NCBI RefSeq assembly: GCF_000526715.1
Contig: NZ_JAGP01000001.1
Location: forward strand, 434,001-498,000
Direction of reading: 5' to 3'
DNA: 64,000 bases
DNA from: Hydrogenovibrio kuenenii DSM 12350
GTDB taxonomy: Bacteria; Pseudomonadota; Gammaproteobacteria; Thiomicrospirales; Thiomicrospiraceae
Shown piece by piece: positions 1-7,464 of the stretch (positions are counted from its first letter, which is position 1; each line of letters opens with the position of its first letter). The position numbers were made by a program, and so were the translations under genes. Under the pieces are notes generated by a model. It saw only the letters and a program-made list of their open reading frames with translations, searched no databases and was not told where the DNA came from.

Positions 1-1
1 T

Positions 2-976
2 TTTGATGCACATGTTGCAGACTATGTCATAAAGGATGGTCAAGTTTCGATTGATTATGCTGTGTCGAGTGTGCACTCCTTATTGCAAAACCCAGAAAGA
101 ACCATTTGGATTCTTTCTGACAACATAAGGTCAATACATAGAACACAAGGGCTTCTTAGAATTCAGCGGTATCAATTAAAAGTTTTTGAAGATTATATAG
201 ACTTGATTCGTGCTTTGGATGATGAAGTTCCTGATTTATTGATTATTGACCGCCTATCTGATGAGCGGAAGATGAGTGTATATGATCTTGTTCGCGAAAT
301 TCGAACAAAATATTCTGATCATGACCTACCTATAATATCTATTGAAAAAAAGAATAAGATTAATCAGTCTATTAAGTTAATGAAGTATGGCGTTGGCGAT
401 TTGGTTTCTGAAAACTATTCTCCTGAAGAGCTTTACTTACGGGTTCGAAAAAACCTTGAGCAAAGTCAGGCTTATAAAGATATTAAACGTATTTCAGAAG
501 TGGATGCACTGACTCAAATTTATAACCGCCGTGCCTTTTTTGAAAAAGCAGAACAGATGTTTGAATGTTATCAGAATGAGAAAAGAAAATTTTTCTTGAT
601 AATGGTAGATATTGATCATTTTAAGCAAGTAAACGACAAGTATGGTCATCAAATTGGTGATCAGGCAATAATTTTTACTGCCACTTATTTGAAGAGTGTT
701 TTTTCCAATGAACTTGTAGCGCGTTTTGGTGGTGAGGAGTTTATTGTCTTAGGTGAATGCGATTCTGTGGATAAAGTTTCATCTCTTTGTGAAGTCTTCA
801 GACAAGAAATCGAGGTTCAGTCTTATGCATCTATTGAAGTAGAGTTTACTGTCAGTCAAGGTGTTGCATTTAGTGGAAATTCACTTGATAAAGCTATTGC
901 TAAGGCAGATGAACTTCTCTACGAAGCGAAACAAGCGGGAAGAAATCAGGTTGTAACTGAAAGTCAAAAAAGATAA
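2..976 (+). CDS. Receiver-GGDEF diguanylate cyclase, 5' end outside the window
   Basis: The reading frame is open to the left edge, so this is the 3' part of a longer gene; the GTG at 62 is unlikely to be the start. The first visible residues include DYVIK, the usual end of a receiver domain with its conserved Lys. A second receiver-like domain follows (about residues 40-155 of the visible part); it keeps an Asp in LLIIDR, but the conserved Lys-Pro near its end is replaced (DLVSENYSPEEL), so it looks degenerate. The C-terminal GGDEF domain (about 165-315) has DALTQIYNRR and an intact GGEEF active site. The expected role is c-di-GMP synthesis controlled by phosphorylation. It lies 37 bp before the SprA-like gene, on the same strand. 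Confidence 0.85.
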   Translation, partial: FDAHVADYVIKDGQVSIDYAVSSVHSLLQNPERTIWILSDNIRSIHRTQGLLRIQRYQLKVFEDYIDLIRALDDEVPDLLIIDRLSDERKMSVYDLVREIRTKYSDHDLPIISIEKKNKINQSIKLMKYGVGDLVSENYSPEELYLRVRKNLEQSQAYKDIKRISEVDALTQIYNRRAFFEKAEQMFECYQNEKRKFFLIMVDIDHFKQVNDKYGHQIGDQAIIFTATYLKSVFSNELVARFGGEEFIVLGECDSVDKVSSLCEVFRQEIEVQSYASIEVEFTVSQGVAFSGNSLDKAIAKADELLYEAKQAGRNQVVTESQKR

Positions 977-1013
977 AATAAAAATATAGAAATCATGTAC
1001 TTGGGGGTAGATT

Positions 1014-1709
1014 ATGAATGTGTCTACAAGTACTTACAGTAGTACAGCCATGTTTTCAGCTCTATCTGAGCTTCATTCGATTGCGCCCAAGTATATAAAT
1101 ACCTCTTCTGTTGGATCTGTTTCAGCGGTTTCCAAGTCAGCAACGAACTCTGATAGTTCTTCCAATTCATTAAGTAGTCAGAAAGAGTTACAACAGTCCC
1201 AAAAATATCAGCAAGCTATATCAGAATTAAAAGCCAGGGATCAGCATGTCAGAGCTCATGAACGTGCACACTTAAGTGCCGCTGGTGGGTACGCGACTGG
1301 TGGGGCTTCATATACCTATCAGGTAGGTCCTGATGGAAGACGCTATGCTGTAGGTGGTGAGGTTGGTATTAATACTTCACCAGTAGAAGGGGATCTTCAG
1401 GCAACAATACAAAAAGCAAGAATTGTTCAAAGAGCTGCGTTGGCACCTTCAGATCCTTCGGCTCAGGATTTAAAAGTTCATGCACAAGCTGTGCAAATGG
1501 AAATGAAAGCATCTCAAGAGCTTCAAAATGAAAAGAGCAAACAGAATACCGACACAGCTAATAACAGTCTTTCACTGGCTTCTAACGGTGATCTAGCTAA
1601 TCAAAAAGGGATGTTTAATCATTCAGGTATTGGGAGTTCGGGAATTAATCCTCAAACCACAGATTCTTCAAGGCTTAGTTTTGAAATAAGGATGAGAATG
1701 GGGGGATAA
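1014..1709 (+). CDS. SprA-related putative metalloprotease
   Basis: A 231-residue protein of the SprA-related family (also named putative metalloprotease, CJM1_0395 type). The first 60 residues are Ser/Thr-rich and of low complexity. The conserved block at about 75-170 contains HVRAHERAH, with a zinc-protease-like HERAH at 82-86, followed by AAGGYATGGASY and YQVGPDGRRYAVGGEV. The C-terminal third is again Ser/Asn/Gln-rich. There is no evident signal peptide or membrane segment. The family is common in Proteobacteria, but its substrate is not known to me. RBS-like GGGGG lies about 7 bases before the ATG. It is convergent with the ArsR gene. Confidence 0.75.
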   Translation: MNVSTSTYSSTAMFSALSELHSIAPKYINTSSVGSVSAVSKSATNSDSSSNSLSSQKELQQSQKYQQAISELKARDQHVRAHERAHLSAAGGYATGGASYTYQVGPDGRRYAVGGEVGINTSPVEGDLQATIQKARIVQRAALAPSDPSAQDLKVHAQAVQMEMKASQELQNEKSKQNTDTANNSLSLASNGDLANQKGMFNHSGIGSSGINPQTTDSSRLSFEIRMRMGG

Positions 1710-1719
1710 AGAGCCCCCC
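1700..1719. terminator. G/C hairpin at the end of the SprA-like gene
   Basis: Six G (1700-1705) and six C (1714-1719) flank an 8-base loop, and the structure overlaps the stop codon. It separates two convergent genes. There is no clear T-run on either side, so a terminator role is only plausible. Confidence 0.35.
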
Positions 1720-1729
1720 TGAAATAGAA

Positions 1730-2038
1730 TTATATTTGACAGAAGGTTTGTTGCATTGATTCTAGAAGGTTCAATATCTGATTATCTCTTACTTTACAAA
1801 GAATTTTGCTGCCTTCACGTCTTGAAGTGATAATTTCTTTTTCTCTTAAAATATCAATGTGTTGGGAAATGTTACTTTGAGTTGTTCCTACTCGAGATAC
1901 TATGTCCATAACAGGCATTTCATTATTACCAAGAACGCAGAGAATTTTAAGTCTTAATGGGTGTCCCATTGCTTTTAATGCTTTAGACGCCTTTTCTATG
2001 TTTTCTTCTTTCATCGCCATCTGGCTAATTTCTTCCAT
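1730..2038 (-). CDS. ArsR-family repressor, probable persulfide sensor (SqrR/BigR/YgaV type)
   Basis: A 102-residue winged-helix protein with the ArsR pattern: GHPLRLKIL, then the recognition region TTQSNISQHIDILRE, then the wing SRREGSKILCKV. Cysteines are at 34, 81 and 100. The pair C34/C100 is 66 residues apart. C34 sits in the KILC helix and C100 near the C-terminus. This spacing equals the disulfide-forming pair of the persulfide/H2S-responsive repressors SqrR and BigR. The arsenic-type CVC motif is absent. Starts at M7 or M9 are possible. It is divergent from ctpA; no sulfide-oxidation gene is adjacent, so its regulon is unknown. Confidence 0.75.
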   Translation of the reverse strand: MEEISQMAMKEENIEKASKALKAMGHPLRLKILCVLGNNEMPVMDIVSRVGTTQSNISQHIDILREKEIITSRREGSKILCKVRDNQILNLLESMQQTFCQI

Positions 2039-2068
2039 GTACCTTCACCATTTAATTTGCATTAAAAT

Positions 2069-2080
2069 CAATAACTATTG
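2069..2080. promoter_or_regulatory. Candidate operator between arsR and ctpA
   Basis: A perfect 5-bp inverted repeat, CAATA-AC-TATTG, lies 30 bp upstream of the ArsR start in the divergent promoter region. ArsR proteins usually bind such short inverted repeats near their own promoter. Assignment is by position only. Confidence 0.25.
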
Positions 2081-2186
2081 TAATTCTAATGAAATACTTC
2101 TCTAATGTCATTAAAAGTTACCTTATAATTGGAGAGAATTTTTTAATGTTAGATATGGATAGATATCTGGATAATCGTAAAAATAA

Positions 2187-3542
2187 ATGGAGTTGTCTGT
2201 GAGAGTTTCTTGGGCTAAAAAAGGTTTATGGTTAAGTACTGGAGCAATTTTGGGTGCGTTTATTGTACTTGCCACCAGTGTATTTGCTGATAACGAAAAA
2301 CAGAATGGTACAACTCCAGCAACAAAGGTAGAAGCTCAGTTACCTTTAAATGAATTGCGCTCATTCGTAGAAGTCTTCGAACGAATTTCTAAAGATTACG
2401 TTGAACCAGTTGATGACAAAAAACTATTAGAAGGTGCGATTAGCGGGATGCTATCGAGTCTTGACCCTCATTCAGCCTATCTTTCGCCTAAAAACTTCAA
2501 AGAAATGGAAGAACACACGACTGGTGAGTTTGGTGGTCTTGGCATGGAAGTTGGCTTAGAAGATGGTTTTGTAAAAGTAGTTTCCCCTATTGATGATACG
2601 CCAGCGCAGAAGGCAGGGGTAAAAGCAGGCGATCTAATCATTAAATTGAATGATGAGCCAGTAAAGGGGAAAACACTTGCTGAGGCCGTTAAAATTATGC
2701 GTGGTAAGCCGGGTTCAAAAATCAAGTTAACGATTGTGCGCGAAGGTGCGACTAAGCCACTCGTGCTTGAGCTTACGAGAGCTGTTATAAAAGTAACGAG
2801 TGTTAAGCAAAAATTACTACCAAATGGTATGGGATATGTTCGTATTAGTCAGTTCCAGCTTAGAACGGGTCCTGATTTAATTAAAGCTATCAAAAAATTA
2901 GACAAAGAAAATAAAAAGCCACTTAATGGACTTGTGCTGGATTTAAGAAATAACCCTGGTGGTGTTCTTCGTGCTGCGGTTCAAGTAGCAGATTCTTTCA
3001 TAAATTCAGGTCTAATTGTATATACCAAAGGAAGAGTAAAGGACTCTCAGTTACGTTTTGAGGCGGAAAAAGGAGATATCCTAAAAGGTCGTCCAATGGT
3101 TGTTTTGATTAATGAAGGGTCAGCATCCGCTTCCGAAATCGTAGCGGGTGCGTTACAAGATCAAAAACGTGCATTGATCGCAGGTAGAAACAGTTTTGGT
3201 AAAGGATCTGTGCAAACTCTTATGCCTTTGAATAATGGTGGTGCAATTAAGTTAACCACAGCTCGTTATTACACGCCAAGTGGACGTTCAATTCAGGCAA
3301 AAGGAATTGTGCCTGATGTCGAGATTGATCGAGTGAAGGTCGAAAAACTTAAAGCTGGAGAGTTTGGTCGAATTAAAGAAAAAGACTTGTCAGGTCACTT
3401 AGTGAACGATACCAAGCCTAAAGGCTCATCTGTAAAAACTAAGGATGACGTAAAAGGCTTACTCGCAAACGATTTTGAACTTTATGAAGCATTAAGTCTA
3501 TTGAAAGGCATGTACTTCACTCAGCAAATGGGCAGTAAATAA
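2187..3542 (+). CDS. ctpA: Carboxy-terminal processing protease, S41 family
   Basis: A 451-residue periplasmic serine protease. The N-terminal hydrophobic segment (about 13-34, ending VFA) is a Sec signal or anchor. It is followed by an S41 N-terminal helical part, a PDZ domain (about 105-185, GGLGMEVG to KLTIVREG) and the protease core. The catalytic dyad is visible as S314 in GSASASE and K339 in FGKGSVQT. The 25-residue spacing equals that of Prc/Tsp (S430/K455). The likely role is tail-specific processing of envelope proteins and peptidoglycan hydrolases. Its stop overlaps the start of the next gene (TAATG), which suggests translational coupling. Confidence 0.93.
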   Translation: MELSVRVSWAKKGLWLSTGAILGAFIVLATSVFADNEKQNGTTPATKVEAQLPLNELRSFVEVFERISKDYVEPVDDKKLLEGAISGMLSSLDPHSAYLSPKNFKEMEEHTTGEFGGLGMEVGLEDGFVKVVSPIDDTPAQKAGVKAGDLIIKLNDEPVKGKTLAEAVKIMRGKPGSKIKLTIVREGATKPLVLELTRAVIKVTSVKQKLLPNGMGYVRISQFQLRTGPDLIKAIKKLDKENKKPLNGLVLDLRNNPGGVLRAAVQVADSFINSGLIVYTKGRVKDSQLRFEAEKGDILKGRPMVVLINEGSASASEIVAGALQDQKRALIAGRNSFGKGSVQTLMPLNNGGAIKLTTARYYTPSGRSIQAKGIVPDVEIDRVKVEKLKAGEFGRIKEKDLSGHLVNDTKPKGSSVKTKDDVKGLLANDFELYEALSLLKGMYFTQQMGSK

Positions 3543-4099
3543 TGATCAAACACGCCATGGTTCCTCTAGCGCAAGGCTGTGAGGAGCTTGAAGCGGTTAC
3601 CATTATCGATTTGCTAGTCAGGGCTGGCGTTAAGGTTACGACAGTTAGTTTGGATAAAGAGCTCACCATCGTTGCTAGTAGAGGGGTTAAGTTAATCGTA
3701 GATACACCTCTTTCTGAAGTGAACTCAACTGACTTTGATATGGTTGTTTTGCCAGGCGGGTTGCCTGGCGCCGATAACCTTAATGCAAGTGATGAGCTCC
3801 ATGCGTTTTTAAATGAAATGTCTGCTAAGAATGCATTAATAGGGGCAATTTGTGCTGCACCGAAAGTGCTGGTTTCTGCAGGATTGCTTGATAATAAACA
3901 AGCGACAAGCTATCCAGGGCATATTGATAAGTTACCAGGTAATAATATGACTTACCAAGAAGATGCTGTTGTCGTCGATGGCAATATCATTACTTCAAGA
4001 GGGCCTGGAACAGCAATGGATTTTGCGTTGACTTTAATTGAGTTATTGGTTGGAAAGGAAGTTAAATCTCAAGTTGAAGCAGGTCTTGTTCGCGCTTAA
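3542..4099 (+). CDS. DJ-1/PfpI family protein (YajL/ThiJ-like)
   Basis: A 185-residue flavodoxin-like protein of the DJ-1 superfamily. The nucleophile elbow is IGAICAAPKVL, with the reactive Cys preceded by Gly-Ala-Ile. The upstream acidic residue (QGCEELEAVTIIDLLVRAG) that tunes its pKa is present. Length and motifs match YajL/ThiJ and PARK7-type proteins, which act in protein deglycation/chaperone or oxidative-stress roles. The activity of this member cannot be read from the sequence. The ATG overlaps the ctpA stop by one base. Confidence 0.88.
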   Translation: MIKHAMVPLAQGCEELEAVTIIDLLVRAGVKVTTVSLDKELTIVASRGVKLIVDTPLSEVNSTDFDMVVLPGGLPGADNLNASDELHAFLNEMSAKNALIGAICAAPKVLVSAGLLDNKQATSYPGHIDKLPGNNMTYQEDAVVVDGNIITSRGPGTAMDFALTLIELLVGKEVKSQVEAGLVRA

Positions 4100-4248
4100 T
4101 GAAGCTGTTGCTTTAATAGTTTTTTAATGACTCTAGCCAGTTGTTCAGTTTGTTCCTTACTCAGTTTAATTTGAGTTTGGGATTCTTTATCTTCAAGTTG
4201 CTCTAACAACTTAATCAACTTCCGTTTTTCTGTTTCTACATCATTCAT
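4096..4248 (-). CDS. Small hypothetical protein, 50 aa, Lys/Gln/Leu-rich helix
   Basis: An uninterrupted 50-codon frame begins with ATG at 4248 and ends with TAA at 4096-4098, overlapping the end of the convergent DJ-1 gene by four bases. A GGAAT sequence lies about 8 bases before the ATG. The product begins MNDVETEKRKL and ends KKLLKQQLH. It is highly charged, has no Cys or Trp, and should form an amphipathic helix or coiled coil. No family is recognised. Support is the plausible RBS, the full use of the gap and the protein-like composition. Confidence 0.5.
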   Translation of the reverse strand: MNDVETEKRKLIKLLEQLEDKESQTQIKLSKEQTEQLARVIKKLLKQQLH

Positions 4249-4422
4249 ACTTATTCCAGTAATCAAACTTTTAATTGGTAAGAACCATAATAAAATGGCT
4301 TACTAATGAAAGAAAACTCACTTTATTGGGTCTATTACTTTGAGACGCAGTAGTTGTAGGTCAGCCCATTTATTTTTTCGGCAGTAAATAAACACGTTAA
4401 TTTAGTTTTATTGGAGAATACC
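4249..4422 (+). promoter_or_regulatory. Leader and promoter region of the RiPP operon
   Basis: A 174-bp stretch between the small minus-strand gene and the RiPP precursor. It holds an imperfect inverted repeat, GTAAG..CCAT / ATGG.CTTAC (4278-4303), which could be an operator or RNA hairpin. No convincing sigma-70 or ECF promoter pair was found by eye. A GGAG (4413-4416) precedes the ATG at 4423 by 6 bases and fixes the precursor start. Confidence 0.4.
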
Positions 4423-4782
4423 ATGTCTAAATATTCAAGAAGAAATTTTCTAAAGTTAGCCGGCGCATCTGTTGCTGTTGGTGTATCCGGCGTAGCTGTG
4501 GCAGGAGAAAATCCGTTCGAATTTAAATCTTTAGAGGGTGGTTATGAGCAAGTTGCTGCTGCACAAGGTAATTGCGGTGCAAATAAGCAAATGAATAATG
4601 ACCAATCTAAGGGTGAGACTATGCAAAAGAATAGTCAGTCGCAGATGAAAAATGGTCAAGGCAGTTGTGGGGCAGCGGTTATGAAGCAGCATAACGGCAA
4701 TTGTGGAGCAGCGATGCCACAACAAAAACAAAAAAATCAGAAAGAGTCTAGTGAAGGAAAATGTGGTTATCAAATGCAATAA
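4423..4782 (+). CDS. Putative RiPP precursor with Tat signal and four GxCG motifs (bufferin/HvfA-like)
   Basis: A 119-residue precursor. Residues 4-11 (YSRRNFLK) are a textbook twin-arginine motif, followed by a hydrophobic stretch ending AVA at 25-27. The rest is Gln/Asn/Lys-rich and carries exactly four cysteines, at 51, 82, 94 and 114, in the repeated motif [QNE]G[NSK]CG[AY]. The last copy is EGKCG, the modified motif of HvfA-type copper-binding RiPPs; the others deviate (GNCG, GSCG). The next genes encode a DUF692 (MNIO) enzyme and a DUF2063 protein, the known maturation pair. MNIO enzymes convert Cys in such motifs to oxazolone/thioamide or thiooxazole. Export of a modified, possibly metal-loaded product is inferred. 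The ATG at 4423 is chosen for its RBS. Confidence 0.8.
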   Translation: MSKYSRRNFLKLAGASVAVGVSGVAVAGENPFEFKSLEGGYEQVAAAQGNCGANKQMNNDQSKGETMQKNSQSQMKNGQGSCGAAVMKQHNGNCGAAMPQQKQKNQKESSEGKCGYQMQ

Positions 4783-4793
4783 CTCTCATTTTC

Positions 4794-4818
4794 AAAGCCG
4801 CTTATGCGGTTTTTTTTA
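4794..4818 (+). terminator. Hairpin plus T-run between precursor and maturase
   Basis: CCGC-TTAT-GCGG, extended by a G:T and three A:T pairs, is followed by eight T. It is a classic intrinsic terminator 12 bp after the precursor stop. Partial read-through would give much more precursor mRNA than maturase mRNA, as is usual in RiPP operons. Confidence 0.8.
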
Positions 4819-4839
4819 TAATGGCTTGGCAGTTTGTGT

Positions 4840-5694
4840 ATGAGTTTTGACCCGAATGCAATCCATGGAGTCGGCTTAGGTCTGAGAAGAGATTTCTTTT
4901 ATGAAGTTTTGGAAGCTCCTAGTATTGATGTCGATTTTTTTGAAGTAGCGCCTGAAAACTGGCTTAACCTAGGCGGGAAGATGGGGCGTGATTTACAGCG
5001 TCTAACTGAACGCTATCCTTTTGTTTGTCATGGCCTGTCACTTGATCTGGGAGGGATTTCTCCGTTAAATGAAGACTACCTTTATCAGCTCAAGACATTT
5101 TTTCAACAGCATGATATTCGGTATTACACGGAGCATTTGAGTTATTGTGGCGACTCTGGTCAGCTTTATGACTTGATGCCCATTCCTTTTACCGAAGAGG
5201 CTGTTCACTATGTTGCAGATCGTATTAAACGGGCTCAAGATATTTTAGAAAGAACGATTGGTATCGAAAATATTTCATTTTATGCTATGCCATGCAATGA
5301 AATGACTGAGCAAGATTTTGTAAATGCTGTTGTGAGTGAAGCCAAGTGTGGTTTATTGTTTGACGTTAACAACACCTACGTGAATAGCATTAATCACGAT
5401 TATGATGCAGTGGACTTTATGCAGAGCATGCCGACAGATGCCATTATGTATTTACATATGGCAGGTCATTTTGACGAAGCAGAAGATTTAAAAGTCGATA
5501 CTCATGGTGAAGATGTTAAACAAGAAGTTTGGGATTTATTGGATCAGACTTACAGTGTTCATGGTTTGAAGCCGACTCTTCTAGAAAGGGATTTCAATAT
5601 TCCTCCTTTACCTGACTTGATGGTGGAGGTAGAGCAGATTCGCCAAGCTCAACAACGTTATCTTGCGCAATTTGGAGCGAAGAAGTATGGATAA
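4840..5694 (+). CDS. DUF692 (MNIO) RiPP maturase, BufB/HvfB-like
   Basis: A 284-residue TIM-barrel enzyme of the multinuclear non-haem iron oxidase family. Family landmarks are in order: GVGLGLR at the start, CHGLSLDLGG, YTEHLSYC, IENISFY, LLFDVNNTYVNS, YLHMAGH, DTHGEDV and LLERDFNIPP. They include the His, Asp and Glu residues expected to bind the iron cluster. The enzyme oxidatively rearranges cysteines of the partner precursor. The start at 4840 (MSFDPNAIHG) is preferred to the in-frame TTG six bases upstream. Its 3' end overlaps the DUF2063 gene by 8 bp. Confidence 0.9.
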   Translation: MSFDPNAIHGVGLGLRRDFFYEVLEAPSIDVDFFEVAPENWLNLGGKMGRDLQRLTERYPFVCHGLSLDLGGISPLNEDYLYQLKTFFQQHDIRYYTEHLSYCGDSGQLYDLMPIPFTEEAVHYVADRIKRAQDILERTIGIENISFYAMPCNEMTEQDFVNAVVSEAKCGLLFDVNNTYVNSINHDYDAVDFMQSMPTDAIMYLHMAGHFDEAEDLKVDTHGEDVKQEVWDLLDQTYSVHGLKPTLLERDFNIPPLPDLMVEVEQIRQAQQRYLAQFGAKKYG

Positions 5695-6469
5695 GAATTC
5701 TTCTACTCCTGCATTTCAGAAAATTCAGCAATCTTTTTCTGCCCATATACGGGATCCCGATCATAATGTATACGATGTTAAAGGTATTCCTTCTGCGCTG
5801 TCGATAGAAGATCGTCGTCTAAAGCTTTATGAAAAGCTTTTCTTTAATAACATTTATGAAATCTTTACGAGTCAATTCCCAGTTTTATATTCATTATTAG
5901 GTGAAGAACGTTGGGATCAGATTTTAAGGGAATACATGGTTAAGCACCGTGCAAAAACCCCTTTGTTCCATGAATTAGGGCAAGAGTTCTTGATATTTCT
6001 GCAGCAAGAATATCAGCCCATAGAAAGTGATCCGTCGTTTATGTTTGAGTTGGCTCATTACGAGTGGGTAGAGGTTGCTTTAGCGATAGCACCAGAGCTG
6101 GGCTTTAATAATACGAATACATCAGACGCTTCAGTTGATGATTGTTTTGAGCTTTCACCTGTAGCCTGGTATTTGTCTTATCAATGGCCTGTTCATGAGA
6201 TTTCAAAAGATTCTGTTCCAGAAAGTATTGGGGAACCATCCACTTTATTGGTTTATCGCGATGAAGAGGATGAAGTTCAGTTTATGGCGCTTTCACCTTT
6301 ACTGTATCATTTGGTTGCTTATATTGATGAACATGCTGAGATGACATTTCGAGAGATAGTGATGACTTTAGCGGAAAATTATAATCAACCCTTAGAGCGT
6401 TTGTTACCTTTTTCCGAAACCATTTTGGAGATGTTGTATAGCAAAAATATCATTCGTCCCGTTGTCTAG
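5687..6469 (+). CDS. DUF2063 RiPP maturation partner, BufC/HvfC-like
   Basis: A 260-residue protein. The N-terminal DUF2063 domain (about 5-105) has the pattern RLKLYEKLFFNNIYEIFTSQFPVL, a DNA-binding-like helical fold. The C-terminal half (about 120-260) resembles a degenerate precursor-binding domain. In methanobactin, bufferin and Hvf systems this protein pairs with the MNIO enzyme and recruits the leader peptide. The ATG at 5687 has GGAG 9-12 bases upstream and overlaps the DUF692 stop, so the two are translationally coupled. No DoxX-type gene follows. Confidence 0.88.
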   Translation: MDKNSSTPAFQKIQQSFSAHIRDPDHNVYDVKGIPSALSIEDRRLKLYEKLFFNNIYEIFTSQFPVLYSLLGEERWDQILREYMVKHRAKTPLFHELGQEFLIFLQQEYQPIESDPSFMFELAHYEWVEVALAIAPELGFNNTNTSDASVDDCFELSPVAWYLSYQWPVHEISKDSVPESIGEPSTLLVYRDEEDEVQFMALSPLLYHLVAYIDEHAEMTFREIVMTLAENYNQPLERLLPFSETILEMLYSKNIIRPVV

Positions 6470-6473
6470 CGTA

Positions 6474-7409
6474 CTACCGGATCAGGTTATCAAAATTAAA
6501 GCTGATACTTAATTGACCACCTCTAAAATGACGACCTTGCAGATAACTAAAGCCATACGTTAGGTTGTTCCACCATTTATCTTCATAAGATTTAAGACGA
6601 AAATTTAAGTTAGCTTCATACCAATAATTGGTTGAAAGTGCTTCTTGAACTTTGCCATAGGCATCCGTTCGGTTAAATTGAGGGTTAATTGCAATCCCCC
6701 AAGTATTCATGGAAAACTTCCATGGTTCACCAAAGTCAATTTTATTGGACCAAAGACCTGAGCGCGAAGAAACGTCTTCCACACCACTTTTTGCGAATAC
6801 ACTTTCAGTAAATAGGTATACCGCTTTTGTTTCAAACAGCCAATTTGTGCGTCTGGGCAAGATAGGAAAGCGAAGACCCAAGGCTGGAATCACTGAAAGC
6901 GTGTTAGTTTTCCAATCAAAATGAACGTAGTCTATTGGTGTAGTAGTTGTTGGAACGGTGTAATGGTGGTGTATCCGACTATAGGCGAGTTCTAACGTAG
7001 AAAACCATCGAACATCTGGATTGAGGTTCTTTGAGTAGCCGATGCCTGCACTCAAAGAGTTTGCCTGCCAAGATGAATTGGTTGTGCCGTTAGCAACTTC
7101 AAACTGTTGGTTCATGTCAAAACGACCATAGCCTAGTAACATAGACCACTTGGAAGAGTCGCTATGAAGACCATATGTTTTCCGATAGGGTATCTTAAAA
7201 GTTGAAAAGCTTGATGATGGTGAATTGTTATCTGTTTTTTCAACCGCATAGCTTCCAGTTGACACCGACTCCTGGCTAGTCAAAAAGGTAATAATGCCGG
7301 TTGTAGCGGCTAAGTTACGTTGAATTTCATCTGAAACGATTGTATCGGCATGAGCCAGATCATTATAGGTAAGGAGCAAAAAGGCAACTAAGAGGAGAAA
7401 CTGAGGCAT
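6474..7409 (-). CDS. Outer-membrane beta-barrel protein (solitary autotransporter-barrel-like)
   Basis: A 311-residue exported protein. MPQFLLLVAFLLLTYNDLAHA is a Sec signal peptide, and the start at 7409 rather than the upstream TTG at 7433 places it at the N-terminus. The mature part is rich in alternating aromatic/polar strands (SMLLGYGRFDM, SLSAGIGYSKNL, ANLNFRLKSY) and ends GGQLSISFNFDNLIR, typical of outer-membrane barrels. Its overall pattern resembles the solitary autotransporter beta-barrel family, but no passenger is attached. Function unknown. It converges on the RiPP operon with 4 bp between stops. Confidence 0.65.
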   Translation of the reverse strand: MPQFLLLVAFLLLTYNDLAHADTIVSDEIQRNLAATTGIITFLTSQESVSTGSYAVEKTDNNSPSSSFSTFKIPYRKTYGLHSDSSKWSMLLGYGRFDMNQQFEVANGTTNSSWQANSLSAGIGYSKNLNPDVRWFSTLELAYSRIHHHYTVPTTTTPIDYVHFDWKTNTLSVIPALGLRFPILPRRTNWLFETKAVYLFTESVFAKSGVEDVSSRSGLWSNKIDFGEPWKFSMNTWGIAINPQFNRTDAYGKVQEALSTNYWYEANLNFRLKSYEDKWWNNLTYGFSYLQGRHFRGGQLSISFNFDNLIR

Positions 7410-7464
7410 TTGTGAAATTATTTCTCCAAACAAAGTGATGAGCCATGTTTGTATTATGCCTGAG

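Noticed and set aside
4531-4779. Minus-strand ORF opposite the RiPP precursor
   Set aside because: It is a shadow of the Gln/Asn-rich precursor; it has no RBS, and the plus-strand frame has a Tat signal, motif repeats and maturation partners.
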